From: Druceiella hillmani
Taxonomy: Eukaryota > Arthropoda > Insecta > Lepidoptera > Hepialidae
DNA length: 64,000 nt
Assembly: GCA_039881145.1 (NCBI GenBank)
Contig: JAYKKI010000060.1
Coordinates: forward strand, 8,332,501-8,396,500
Direction of reading: 5' to 3'
A program made the translations under genes and the position numbers. The notes under the pieces were generated by a model. It saw only the letters and a program-made list of their open reading frames with translations, made no database searches and was not told the DNA's origin. Position 1 is the stretch's first letter. Each line of letters starts with the position of its first letter. Of the stretch, positions 24,191 to 37,906 are shown one piece after another.

Positions 24191-27100
24191 CTTTCTGTGA
24201 GTTTTCAAATTTTGAGTGTACTTGTATGAATCAAGAATTTGAAGCGATCCTCAATCTGAACTGAACACCAATGTCTCCATGCATTCTGTCGGTAATCTAC
24301 TTCCACAGGAAAGTCGGTCATCTGTTTACCTTTAATTAAGCCTAATTAAGGTACGGCAAATGCGCGTAGCGCTGACAAGATAATTACAGCATACACTTTA
24401 ATGCCATATTTTAAAAACACAACAATGAAACGAAATGAAAGCAGCCTTTTCATCTCCATATAATTTGGGTTTCGTAGGCAAGTATGGCAAGATTATGATA
24501 ATTTATTAATATAATTTGACGTTCAAGTTAAAAAAAACATGTTAATAAGAATTACAAAAAGTGAAAATGGTGTTGTAAATAAGTATTAACAACAATACTG
24601 TTTTCTAAGGTGGTACGTGCGTAATACAAAACGTGTCTTGTCAGTACAGTGTTTTACTGTTAAAATGAATAATAGAGTTTAGTTTTTATTAAAAGTGAAA
24701 GAAATGATTAAACATTTTTCTGCTTGGATTTTTGCTATTAAATTTGAATGAAAGTTTTCAACTGTTATAAAAATATTCTAAACCATTATATTATAATGCT
24801 CCTTATAATAAGGTGTAGGTCACGTAAGATGTATAATAATTAAAATTCTTGAGATGAAATACCAATATTAAGGATTCACAAAAGAAAAGGAAATGTTTAC
24901 ATTAAAAAAAGAAATGTTTACGAGCATAAAAAAACAAAGCAGCATTTTTAAACCTTAAACTGATAAGAACAAGTTTTGCAGTTTTTTCGAAAAAAAATGT
25001 TTTATTGCTTGGTTTTTAGTCTAGGTATACTTTGATTATGATGTATTTGGTGATAATTTGTCAGTAACTTAGAAAAGTATCTCACAGCACATGGTGGTTA
25101 CAGTAATATAATGTATCTTAATATGGCAATGTACTATAAGATACCCGAGATTCATAATTTTGAGTGAATGTTATGTTTCCACAAAGGCACACAGTATTTA
25201 TTTAATATAAATGCCACAAAATACAGAAAGTGAATTGTATAGTCAAAACCAAGTTTTAAGAGGAAAATCAACAAGAAAGCTTACCTTTCCACTAAACTAG
25301 TACATCAACGATGAATGACCACTGACAAAACTTGTTTGTGAAACACAAAAGAAAAAAAATGCAACTTGTTTATATTTCATGGTTTCATTATCAGCTGTAT
25401 GAAAGGCGAAGTTTATTCTTCGTACACATGAAGAGTTTGGGCTGAGAACGAGTAGCAACTCTGAATCTACCTTATAAATATGTACAGTGTATGTGGGTTT
25501 TTTATTTTTTTTTCCCGAATATAGGCGATCAGTAAAATGTGTTCCTTTTAAAAATGATTTTGTAATAAATAAATATTATGTTTCCTTAATTGACATCAAA
25601 TTTATGCAAAAATATAGACACGAAAGTGCTGTAAATAACACTCACCTAACCTAAATAACATATTATTAATTGACTAAATAACATATTATAGTATTAGAAA
25701 AAAATCGACGTAGCTAATTCATTAATCGTTTTATCAAAAGTTGACGATATATACACGATATGTCATAAAATGACCACCAGTGCTGGCAATAAAGATTAAC
25801 AATAGCAAAAGAAAAAAAAACAATTTGATCTAAACCATCTCCCATCTCGAAAAAATAAAAAAATGGCCCAAGTGCATATTCATGGTTTCTTTATTTTGAT
25901 GGAATATATATACTAAACAAGGGGAGTAGTCTCAATACTAGTATTTTCTTATATACGCTCATTAACAAAAAAGAAAAATATTTAAAAAAATGTTTTCATA
26001 AATTTGATACCGTTTTAAGAAGCATACACAATAGATATAATTGTGTTGATATTCTATGAATTTACTTCCATTTTGTTACCTAGCATTTTATGCCCAATAT
26101 GCGATATCGATACGAATTTTTATCTGATGAGTTAATGACGCTAAAATTTTGGATATGCCAAGTTGATGTTCCAGTAAATCTTAATCTATAATTACTGGCA
26201 ATAAGAAGGTTTATATTATTGCTTTCAATATACAAGATTGATACCTTCCGGTTGCCAGTTTTGATGACTCGGACTTTGATAAATTCGAATAAATTGGAAG
26301 TATCAACGTTAAGTAAATTATAATGGTTGCAACATTTTATCTCACTAACATTTCTAATACATAATAATTTTCTAACAATCTTCTAATTGAGTCTGAAAAT
26401 TTGTTCTGTTAAATACTTTTTGAAGTAAGAAGACTTATTTCAATCTTACTTCTATCCAATATTAACAGTCATACAATTTCTAACATGATCACCTTTTAAT
26501 AACGCAGTTACGTATATATTTCCACGATTTTTCACGCCTTGTTTTTTAAGTTGTATTTAATATTATTATTCCAATAGAAAATTATTTCGATCAAGCATAT
26601 ATTGGTGATTCGAAATATAGCCCAAATAACTAAATATCTATTAAACTAATCTTGAATATTTTAAGAAAGGTCCACGGTTCACATTTTGTGACATATTAGT
26701 AAATGAGTTACTAACTTTATATGAAACCGTTTTATTGTACGGCATTTTGTCTACTTTAAGGTGATATTATTAGCAGAATATATTAAAAGCATCCATTTAA
26801 TGATAGAGTTTCTAGGGATTTCAAATGCCATTTCTGTAATTCTGCCCATTTTTTTTGCAGCATCTAGCTAAGATGATTTCCAACGATAATCTACTAGAAA
26901 GATATAGGGAAGTCACGATTGACTATAACGATTGAATATAAAATAACATTCTTCTAGTGGAACCATGTAATCGATAACCATATAATCAATATGCTCCGAA
27001 GGAACCCATTGGTACTTCTGAATAGGTTCAATACTGAATTCTTGAAGAGAAAAGGAAGTGTGGCTATTCCAAGTAGACCCAAGCAGCAAATGATATTAGC

Positions 27101-28150
27101 GCAAGTTTAGAGCATCCACAAAACTTGCAGTCGACTAAAACGTGGTGCTCCGAAGTGAACAGTATGGTGAGTTACCCGTGGACGCCTTCTATCACATCAA
27201 AGATATGTGAGAATTGAAGAGAAAACGAAATGTTTCTGCAAAAAAAGCTTATGTTCTACTTTTGCCATAACATTGTCATAAACTATTAGTCAGATGAACA
27301 AGTGGAGATATTCACTTTCTTGGAGCGAGTAAGAGAAACGAGTAGCCATTGGTGCCTCTTATGGTAACCCGTCTTCATTTTCGATTTCAATCTCTACAGC
27401 TAATCCAGTTAAACCATTTTTCTAAACGTCGATCTGTTCACAGAAGACATTAGTTTTTATTATCTTGTTTACCTACATTTATACTTTGTATTGAATGATA
27501 TGATCAATATGAGATATTGGTATCAATTATTGCAGAGGATTATTACAGGACTTTCACAACATTTTAATATTATGAGTGACAATGCTTAGTAATATTACAA
27601 GTATTGGCAGTGAAAAGATACAATCAACTTTTTGGTTACTTTATATACATTTTAGTATCTGAGTCGTTTTAGTATCTGAGTCGTAGTCTTTCGAATAGAT
27701 TGAATCGAAATAGAGTATAAGATATCGCTGTTTCGGATTGTAGATTAAAGTTTTCGATAACATTTATATGCATAATAAAAAGTAAAGGTTGCAAGTCTGC
27801 TCAATACGATTTTGAAAAGCTGTTTAATGGCTGTTTTCTGTTTGTACTCATGTCATATAAAAATTGCTAAATCTATTTAAAAGAACTTTTTGTTTTCATA
27901 TTACTTAGAATTTTGAGAAGAAATTTACATACATTAAAAAGTTTAGATACAAAATAATATGAATCCCCCGAATACCATGACCTGTCAACTAAAAAAACAC
28001 GTATTAGGTAAGCTGTAAGCAAAAAGTTCATAACGAATTTACTTTTCTGTAACAAACGTGTGCGAGCATATATTTTTCTGTATTTTTTCGTCGAAATTTT
28101 GTGTAGTTTCTTTTGATTTTAGTCTTAATATTAAAATTTCGTTTGTTCCT
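24187..28150. other. Non-coding AT-rich sequence
   Basis: No gene was recognised. The 26860-27430 stretch is slightly less AT-rich and might be a decayed coding remnant, but no frame gives a motif I can name. Small open frames at 23768-23977 and 27873-28055 are without motifs. Confidence 0.4.
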
Positions 28151-28155
28151 TTACA

Positions 28156-28272
<117 letters not shown>

Positions 28273-29669
28273 TATTTCTTTCTTTTTTTTTTCACAATTT
28301 TTATTAAAACTAGTTATATAACTAACGATTAATTTGTTTCTGAATTAATATACTATGTGCTGTCTAAATTAAGATTTTCCTTTGAACCATTTAGTGTTCT
28401 AATGTCTAACAAGCTCAAAAGGTTTTATTCTTTTGAGTCTTCTAATATATAATAATATAAATCTTGAAACGTAAATGCTCAACAATTGTTACTATTTGCT
28501 GAAAAAACTTGTACACTAGACATATAATGTGTTTAGAATGAGTGAAAACTTTGTAATCATTTGGTTTGCTAATGAGTGTATGGCATGACAATATTCACAA
28601 CATGCTATGAATTATCTCGATATTGAGTTATTTGATTGGTATTCTGGGAAAATTTGGTACATAAAGGAATTTAGATACGTTTTTTATCGATCATCTAATT
28701 GTATTAAAACTTCGTAACGCACGTGTGTACATCTAAATAATATTGTCAGAATTTTTGTGAAGAAGTATTATAACAAAGGATACATAATCGGAAAGTTTTT
28801 AATATAATCTGAAAATGTAAAGTGCGGAATTTTCAGTTTAAGTGATTTATTAATTGTATTTAAATGAAAAATTATAATAAATCAATCTAACATATAATAG
28901 ATTATGCCTTAGATAACGATTTTAAAATGGGTTTAAATTTCCAGATTATCTTTATTGCTTTCTTACATTGAATTAAGACAAAGAAAATTGCCTTATTTAA
29001 AGGATTTTCTTCATTCAAATATAATTTCAGGTCTTTATAAGACTTGAAATCTGAGTCTTTCTTTTTTTAAGTGTTTTTGAGAATAACACTTAAAATTTTT
29101 TTTGAAAAATTTTCTTTAAAATTAACTCTTCTTAGTTATTTATTGTGCAAATATTGTGGATATTGTCTCTCGTAATATGTTTCAATATTTTCCACTATAA
29201 TAATTCTTCGCTGGAAAATATCAGATTGCACACTTTTTGAGAAAACCGATGAATAATTTTATCCAGAGACAAATTCCACGTCGTTCGCAGACGTTTTGTG
29301 AGCTGTTTTTTATCATAATATTTGTATTCTATATAAAAACCATACATTGAGTCAATATATAATTATTACAGTTTGCGTCAAAAACTGTAATACTTTTGAT
29401 GCGTAATCAGATCTGTATATTGAACATCTATGTCGGTATTTACTTTTAAAGTAAAGAGACAACATTTTTCTTTTAATTGCGTCAAAATACTGAATAACAA
29501 CATTTATTTAATAATTAGTTACAATGTAGTCACACGAAATATTTGATCTTTTAAATATTATTTCTCTGCAATAATGCACCACTCTTTAGAGAAATATAGT
29601 CGCTTATCTGATCTTCTCACGGAAGAAGATCACGTAATAAATTCTCCGTATATTTATTTAAGTCCTTCA

Positions 29670-29775
29670 GAAGTCTTGAACTTGATTTAATTACACGATC
29701 TAATTACAGAAGTCTTGAACTTGATTTAATTACACAATTTAATTAAGGAAGTCTTGAACTTGATTTAATTACTAC
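29670..29775 (+). repeat. 39-bp tandem repeat, 3 units
   Basis: GAAGTCTTGAACTTGATTTA starts near 29670, 29709 and 29748, each followed by ATTACAC and a short AT segment. Confidence 0.92.
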
Positions 29776-30361
29776 ACTTGCAATACCCTGTGGATCAATC
29801 GCTTCATTTTTAGTTTATTTGCTCATTGTTGAAATTTTACAAATATTGTCAGGCGTGTTTCAGAATAATGTTCATTTTAATGCATGTATTTTATTCGTAT
29901 ATTTAGTATATCCAATACATAAACCAATGTACATAAGGCTAAATTTATATCATTACCTAAATTCTAAGTTTTTGTGCGATTCTTCGAATAAATTTTATTA
30001 TACTTGACCTAGAATCTATTCGAATGATTTTTTTGAAAATTGTTTTGTTATTCTCTAAAGTTGCTTTAGAAATGGTGCGTAAAAGAAACCGCAATCATAA
30101 TTTATTTATTAGAAATCATAACAAAGTCTCAGAAGAACTTGATTTTTTTAGCATTGTAGCTAAAATTTCATTCTAGTTTCTAACGCATCACCCAATAACC
30201 TAATAAGAGCATGCTCGAATAAAAAGTGTATTCGTTAAACAAATGCACTTGCGATGTCTGACGTCGAAATGGTTTTCCATCCCTCTCATACCCGCCTGAC
30301 CAAGAGGCGGGGGACACCAAGTGGAAAACACACTAAGCTCGTTCTAGCGTAAATGGCAACG
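29776..30361. other. Upstream region of the Osiris gene
   Basis: The sequence is AT-rich up to about 30230, then less AT-rich from 30240 to 30420 (for example CTGACGTCGAAATGG and GACCAAGAGGCGGGGGACAC). This proximal stretch directly precedes the TATA box and probably holds promoter-proximal sites. No named factor site is called. The open frame at 29819-30007 has no motif. Confidence 0.45.
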
Positions 30362-30400
30362 TATATATATAACGTGACGGGTGCTATATGCGGTACAGTG
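30362..30400 (+). promoter_or_regulatory. Core promoter of the Osiris gene: TATA box and Inr-like site
   Basis: A TATATATATAA run starts at 30362. About 30-35 bases downstream is GTACAGTG (30393-30400), close to the arthropod initiator TCAGT, with the likely +1 A near 30397. This gives a 5' UTR of about 66 bases before the ATG at 30463. No clear downstream promoter element is visible at +28. The spacing is right for a TATA-driven, developmentally regulated gene. The transcription start is inferred. Confidence 0.6.
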
Positions 30401-30462
30401 CCCAGTTTAGACCGTTACGATCACTACCATTAAACTCTTTGTAAACAGATTATTTAAATAAC
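30397..30462 (+). other. Inferred Osiris 5' UTR
   Basis: This stretch lies between the Inr-like site and the start codon. It contains no upstream ATG. The start context AAATAACATG has the A-rich leader usual for insect start codons. Its extent depends on the inferred transcription start. Confidence 0.5.
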
Positions 30463-30852
30463 ATGATTACAAAATTTCTTGCACTGACCGTCTGCTTAGC
30501 CCTAGCTCAGGGTAGGACTACACCTAATACTGACGAGGAGGGTAGATCAAATGATGTAGCATTTGGTGACCTCAAGGTAGCGTACGAAGCTTACAAAGAA
30601 TGCAGTGCGTCTGACATAACGAGTTGCTTGAAGTTAAAACTGGCTAAAGCGCTGAACAGGATAGCAAGGAGAGATGAGCTCACATTGTTCAGCGGAGTCA
30701 GTCTGGTCAAAGACAGTGATGCTGAAGCACAAAACGAGCCGGAACAGGATGTGGAGACGGCGCTGCCGAGGGGTCTGATGGAGAAAGATGGCGCTTTAGA
30801 TAATTTGATATTCGATAAAATCCTCAGTTTCTTCAGGACTCACACTTTGAAG
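30463..30852 (+). CDS. Osiris family protein, exon 1 (residues 1-130)
   Basis: This exon encodes the N-terminal half of an Osiris protein. These are secreted or endomembrane-associated insect proteins, mostly expressed in cuticle-forming epithelia. Visible in the translation: a signal peptide at residues 1 to about 17 (MITKFLALTVCLALAQG), a short acidic linker, then the family's two-cysteine region with C47 and C55 in YKECSASDITSCLKLKLAK. This is followed by RRDELTLFSGVSLVKD, typical of the DUF1676 core, an acidic segment at about 84-100, and an amphipathic segment LDNLIFDKILSFFRTHTLK. The first ATG was chosen because the signal peptide starts at it and a TATA box lies about 100 bases upstream. 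The exon ends in phase 0 at AAG followed by the donor GTATTT at 30853; the open frame continues 14 more codons into the intron, but that part is not Osiris-like. It joins exon 2 at 46678. The exact Osiris paralogue is not resolved. Confidence 0.93.
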
Positions 30853-31504
30853 GTATTTAGGTTTATTTATTTTCGTTTTGCTTGTACACTGATTTGAACA
30901 ACATTTTGTCTTTACTACCATTTATTTTTGTGGAGTAAATTTTAATTTAAGTGTTCATTTGAGTTAGTTATTATTTTTTTCTTTTTTACTGTAAAACTGT
31001 AATTGTTTTTCAATGTTTTCCACATCCTAATACTTTCTTTGCTAACTTCAATTTACATAAATCTTTTTTATTACTATAATTTAATTTTAAATAGGGAGAC
31101 ATATTTAAGTCACGTTGAGAGTATCTTTTTCCAGCACATCACTGCAATCTTGAAGTTGTTGCTTTTTATGCATGTATTCGAAAAATAGTTAATTAAAATT
31201 AATGAAGTTAAAACAAAATTCGAACAAATCTCCATTACCTATCTTCGAACAGACAGAACCGAAAATATACATTTAATTTATTCGATAAAAAAAGGAAAAA
31301 AAACTTGGGTTTTGATAACCCCATTCTAGTTAATTTATGTGACGTTCTCATAAATAATTGAAAATATTTTCCACGTAAGTACAAGCCAAATGAATCGGTT
31401 AAGATTTATAAATATAGTCAAATGCTTGTCGTAAAATTAATAAAATATTTTTGTCATAGGCTTTTTGCATATTTACTTATTGTCGTAAATATTTTTTAAA
31501 ACTC

Positions 31505-31594
31505 CCTTTATTTAAAAGCAAATAATTTTCATATATATTTACAAAAAAACCCCTTTATTAGAAAGCAAATAATTTTCATATAGATTTACAAAAA
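31505..31594 (+). repeat. 47-bp tandem duplication
   Basis: Two copies begin CCTTTATT at 31505 and 31552 and share AAGCAAATAATTTTCATATA. They lie inside the Osiris intron. Confidence 0.88.
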
Positions 31595-33189
31595 GAAATA
31601 TAACTGATATAAGAAATGGGAATGAATGTTTGTTAGTTTCCTAATAACTCAGCAATTTTTCGATTAATCGTTACAAATTTTTCAAGACCCTGTCATGGAT
31701 TAACATTCCATGGAAAATTGACCATTAACCCATTTAGCAAAAATACTCCTATTCTTCTCGACCGATGGCCTTAGCATCTGAATATTTAATACATTATCCA
31801 GTTTATTTTCGTTATTACAATGGCTGGAAAAACTTCTTCGTAATATTCTTCGTTTTTTTTCGAATTTCAAAACATCTAGCTCTCTGAGATTATATTCCAT
31901 CTGATCTTTCCATCTATTTTCGAGTCTTGAATTCCATGAGTTTTCTTCGAGTTATCTCTTAACTGTATTTTTTTTGGTTCATTCTTATAATATATTCCAA
32001 CCACAAAATTTTTCACTATCTAATTTCTGCGACAATATAAATTTTTTATAATTATCCATAGGATATTCCGTTCCCTAAAATATCAATTCGTAAATTGAAT
32101 GGAATTGTAAAGGGCATGTTATTTTGAATATCATGTATACTGTATATTATATTATTGGATTAATTATTGACTGGGATAATTATTCAGGCTATGCATAAGT
32201 TTATTAGATATGCATAAGTTTGTGAGTAATATGTTTTTAGAGTTCTATAGAAAAATGGCGAAAAATGGATTTAATCATGTTTGTCTGACTGTCTTTATGC
32301 CACAGCATCATAACTCATTCTATTTAAATACAATCGTATTGAAATGTTATAGGGACACGTATCGTAATTATTTTACACATAAGACACAAACAGGAACGAA
32401 GAAAAAAGGATTTTTTATCGATTTTATATCAAAATTGGAGACAAAAAATGTTTTCCATGGACTACAGTAAGAAGGGTAACATCGAAGAGTGTTGGAAAAT
32501 GTAATTGAAAATGTCACATTTATTTTTTGTTACGTTGTCCTCCGCGAGGTATATAAGTCTACAAAGTATTCTTTTACCTATGCATGAAAAAATCGGGAAA
32601 ATTACGTTAGCGGAATTTATCATATACTACAAAGCAGAATTAGTTAACTCACAATAACCAGTTAAAAAGATAAAGGCGATCAAGTAAGTTTTATGCCTAT
32701 ATGATATACAGTAGTCAGTACAGTAGTCAGAAAATCAAAGCTATTGCTGCGGTCGATATCATATCTCAAAAACTACCCAAAATATCTCATTCAAACCAAT
32801 TTTTGTTGAAAGTATATTTCAAGTTCTACTTTCTTAATTTTTTCAGAATTTTTCACACGTTATTTGAAAATATAGAAGGGGGACATACTTTTCAAGATTT
32901 TGGAAGCACGTATCTCACTCAATACAATTTCTAAGACCTATCTAATGATACTGGCTACTGGATTTTTTTTCATCCCTCAGTTATATGTATAGAATGCCAC
33001 CCCAAATATTATTTTTTTCATAATCCCACTATTTCCCATACTTTTGGGGAAGACTTTAGAATTGCATGTCTCACCAACTATTGATTTAAATAAAGAAGTT
33101 ATACGTCTACATGATATTTAAGATCGATCTAACGATATGATTCATAGAAGACACCTACCATCTAAAATTCATCTATATAGTGCCAATAG

Positions 33190-33298
33190 TTTCTAAGTAA
33201 ACTTGCTGTGACATACGGAGAGGTAGAAAAACAGACGGACAGGACGAAATTATAGAGGTTGCGTTTCTGCCATTTGGCTACGGAACACTAAAATTTTC
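33190..33298 (+). repeat. Old dispersed repeat copy in the Osiris intron
   Basis: TGACATACGGAGAGG, ACAGACGGACAGGACG and a TACGGAACACTAAAA end match the best-kept version of this repeat's terminal motif. Confidence 0.72.
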
Positions 33299-36200
33299 TT
33301 GAGATTTTCAATATATCTTTTCCGAGTGTGTAAAAGCTAGACTTTCATATTTCTTTTTTGGTAAATTTCATTTTTTGGCGGAATGCCTCTTAAGTGCCTA
33401 AAATCTAGTGACGGTCTATGTATGTACATACACACACATATTTAGTCATGCATTTTGTCTGAGAAGCCAAAAAAATTGAATAACATTTATATCACATTAA
33501 AAAACTTAATATTATACATAGAAGCAGCAGGTATAATGTATGTGGATTGGCTTAAGCCTGGAATTTAAGAATGTACTATTTGGTTAAGTGCGTAGTAACT
33601 TTTTCTAATTCAAATTCCGTTTATCCGATTACATTCAGGAAGCCAATTAATTGTTTTATTTCAAAAGTATAATAGGGGCACAGGTATCACAAAGGTATTA
33701 AATGTATTGGAGAAAATTTTGTCGTAAATGAAAATGAATTGTCTGGAAAATGAAATAGAAAAGATGAAAATCTGCATATCAATTTATTTAAAAAATGTAG
33801 TTTGAATTTATTCATATTAGTATACACGTAGGCTTTAAAGAACGTATTAGAAATTTGTCTGTCTGTTTTTTAGTTTACACGTGATAAAAATTTATTTAAT
33901 GAATTTAGATAATATTTTGTATTGTGTGTTATTATATAAGGACAAAATGAGATATTGAATTTTTTTAGGATTTTCTTATGTTTTTCATATTTTTATACTG
34001 CTGATTTTTATCAATATTATGAAAATAATACGGTTTTATTGAATGTGAAAAACCATTTCTGAGATAATCGCCTTTAACTTTTAAAATTAAAAGTTATTTC
34101 TAATTTTTTATCATAAAATTACTTCAAAACGTTTTTTGCATCAATCGTACTTCTCCCAAAAAATAAAATTTATAAAAATTATCAGAAAACCCTTTCAAAA
34201 ATAAAATGTTACTAATTAAAATTGATTAACGATTCATAGTGTTGACATTATATTTTTTTCCTAATTTTTATTGAAGGTGTGAGTTTATTAATTTTTTTTA
34301 AATATATGTTTTTTCCTTTCTTTTATTCAGAATAATAGGCCGAATCACTCTTGCGAATATTTGTCGTAAGAAATAATTCACCTGAAAAATATTTTTTTCT
34401 TTCTTTTAATAATAACTATTACTGTTGTATTTATCAAAGGCCAGATAAACATTTAAACGTCTTACCTTAACAAATGTTACGCCAAAAACGTGATAAAAAA
34501 ATATTTGAGTAGGTTAATATAACGATGTAATTAACGATTAATTACATATCTCAATGTCACTAACGAGTAGATATAACATACTTAATGCGAGTGAAGTTGC
34601 AGGCAAGAAGTAAATTTGAAATAAGTTTTTTTTTAATCGAAGCTTTGAAGTAAAATATTTTGATGTTGAAGGCTAATTAAGGGGAGTTATAAGGGGAAAT
34701 TAAATTGGTTTTTAATTAATGCCATCGTGCGAGGTATTAAACAATTGTTGTTAAAATACAAATTCGACTATATATAATTTGTTTTTATTATTCATATGAA
34801 TTTTTTTATACCTTAAAGGACCCCTGAACACTTGTGAAAATTTCTTTAATATTGGAGATAAAATGTGGACTTGATTTGATCTCTCTATTTTATTATCTCG
34901 TATAACAAACTTTGATTCTATTTTTTTTCTCGCAGACCCCACCGGGGGGACTGTCACCAAAGAATTCTTTTAAAATTTCATAGAAAATATGTAACATTAT
35001 TTTTTTGTAAGGAATCTCTTCCATGAGACGAGCCCCCAAAATGTTTTAGTGTAGCTCTCTGATTCCCTCATTGGTATTTAGTATCATATTCTTATGCGAA
35101 ATGAGATATAGACAACCAAGCTATTGTGCATAATAAGTCCCATGGAAACGTAAACTACTAATATGCTACTACGAATTTGGTGCTACGAATACGCTACTAC
35201 GAATATTGTAAATAGCTACTATGGTAATTTTGTCACAAAAGACGTACTGCATGTCATTAATATCATAATATAATTTTGGGTGGTAACATTTATCTCTAGC
35301 TAAAACTTTATTGATCATAATGATTTTTTACGGTGTATCTAAATTTATCTATATCTAGGATAGTACTTTTTCCAATATTACTTTTAAAATTACAAATATT
35401 AACACCTCAAAATCAGATTTTTCACAAAAAAATTGTCATCATATCAAAATGACTGAAGATAAAAATTTAACTAAGTAATAAGAAAAATTTAAACATGTAG
35501 TCTTAGATTATCCGTTGCCTAAGAAAAGGCTATAATTATGAAAACCGATGATGATTTGGAGTGGAAGAAATGTTGCCATTGGTTGAATGTTGCCAACCAT
35601 ACTAGAAATGTTGCCAACCCTACTAGCTACTGCTGTTCCTGCCATACGATCCGTGGAGGGAAACTAATACCTATTTCTTAATTTAAATACCTATTTCTCA
35701 TCATTTGTTGTACTTTATTTTCCTCCTACATAATATGTATATTAGACCCAAATATCGCTCCATTTACTGTAAAGTACAACCTACGTGATTATCCAGAAAT
35801 ACATGGTTACTAAATTCTAGGTTATTTCATTTTCAACATGCCTTCGTTCGATTTCTCCTCAAAAACGTTATGAAATAGTTATTTCAGTACGTTATAATAT
35901 ATCTATGGTATAGTTTTTTTCATATTTACTCTATTGAAGAGATCATAGTATTTCTATTAAACTTTTTACAAATGTCAATTTGCCACAACGTAAATATGTT
36001 ACCTATTATATGTTGCAAAGGCATTCAAACACGATGCATATTGAAAAAAAATAAGATCTTAGACACTTGTTCCATTTTTTCCGCAATTTTTGTGTGGATT
36101 TCTAAAAACTTTCTATTTTTGTAATTTTAGGTCGAGTATTTTCCGAAATAAGGAGATATTGTTTTGCGTATTTTTGAAGAAATATTATATAAAATTATAA

Positions 36201-36402
36201 AAACAATATTTTAAGCCCCTTTTAATTAGCCGTTTCAAAAGACACCCCACAATATACATAGAATCTGAAAAAAATTATTATGAGTACATAATTTGCGCTC
36301 TATTAAAATTTCCTTACGAAAATGTTTCAAGTGTAAGCTATTGAGATCTGTGCGGTGTCATACGTTTTATTACTATGCTAAATTTCAAGTATCCACTCAA
36401 GC

Positions 36403-36480
36403 GGTTTCTGAAAATGGTTGTAACAGACAGTCATACAGACACGTGAATGATCTCACAAGGGTTACGTTTTTCTTTTAGAA
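36403..36480 (+). repeat. Old dispersed repeat copy in the Osiris intron
   Basis: GGTTTCTGAAAATGGTTGTA, ACAGACAGTCATACAGAC and CACAAGGGTTACGTTTTTC match the repeat. Its open frame (36293-36478) is an artefact. Confidence 0.7.
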
Positions 36481-37594
36481 GTATGGATTCTTAAATACCG
36501 GAAAGTTGGGCTCCAAGCGTGTTGGGTATATTGATATCTTGCTTTGAACTTTAAAATTATTTAATATATAGGTTTAGAAATATTTATTACTTTCTAATTT
36601 ACTCGTAATTAATTTTTTGTGTTCTAAGTGCATTACTAAGTCCACGTAATACAAAATAGTCAGTTTTTATTGCCCTATGACTATAGTTTTGATTTCTGTG
36701 TGATGATAGATGAATAATAGATTTATCCATCAATCGAATATAACAAAAAAATGTCGCTCCTAAGCAAATAGACATATCAGCTATATTCAAAATAAGTTAG
36801 ATTAAATAATTAAAGAATTTATATTTTTTTTTATTATAATTACTTTAGGGGGATAGATATGCGAGGGAAGTAGTAGTTTTTAGGTAGAATTTTTTGGCTA
36901 TCGTGAGTTTAAATTAAAAATCTAAAAAATATACAAAATACACATCAAACATTCTTACAATCATTCTTATATGAGATCAATTTTTATTCGTATTTTTGCT
37001 TAAGACCCAAAAATTCAAATTTTACTTCAACTTTGGTTTTTCAAATTTAATTACAGTAATGACTAATTACAAAATAAATGAATATTAAACACATTATCCA
37101 AAAATACTTATGTGACCGTCGAACGTAGAACTTTAGCCTTATACGGCCTTGGCTTTGATGCAATATATTTTCTAGTTTAATGGTATATGCGACTCTATTT
37201 TATCAACATATAAAATACAATAAAATAAAAACATTGAAATTTGAGGCACGAATGTTATTTTAATAAAACATTAAATAAATAAAAACATTGAAATTAGAGA
37301 CATGGATGACAGTGTTAACTGACGTGATTGTTGTGTTCAGATGAAGGAATATGAAAAATTCGTCTAAAAATGCCGTATTTAATGTAAATGGAATATTGTT
37401 ACGTTCATTTTACTTAAATTAGATGGGAAATAAATTATGTCTTTCATATGAGTAAACGTCCTCAAATAGGTAAAATAAGTAATTGTCCTCAAGTAGAGCG
37501 TTGCTTTAGTACGTGTTTCAGTACTCTACGCCTTCGTTGGACAATTTTCCTTTGGAGTAATTTGGTTGATAGAACATCTGTTTTAATTATGTAT

Positions 37595-37906
37595 CCTTGT
37601 TAAGTAGAATATTTTTTAACGGTATAGTTTCCTTGTTATGTAGAATTCTATTTAACGGTATAATTTCATTAAGTAAAATATTTTTAACGGGATATTTTTC
37701 TTGTTAAGTAGGATCTTTTTTAACCAGATAGTTTCCTTGTTAAGTGAAATATTTTTAATGGGATAGTTTCCTTGATAAGTAGAATATTTTTTAGCGGAAT
37801 AGTTTCCTTATTATGTGGAATATTTTTTTATCGGGGTAGTTTCCTTGTTAAGTAGAATATGTTGCAACGGGATAGTTGCCTTGTTAAGTAGAATATTTTT
37901 ATAAGG
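37595..37906 (+). repeat. 36-bp tandem array, about 9 units
   Basis: Units follow the pattern CCTTGTTAAGTAGAATATTT, TTTAACGG, (G/T)ATAGTTT. They vary by single changes and small indels. The array lies inside the Osiris intron. Confidence 0.93.

Noticed and set aside
30853..30897. Reading through the exon 1 end to the next stop as a 144-residue protein
   Set aside because: The last 14 residues (VFRFIYFRFACTLI) are not Osiris-like, a GT donor lies exactly at the end of the family match, and exon 2 supplies the missing half in phase.
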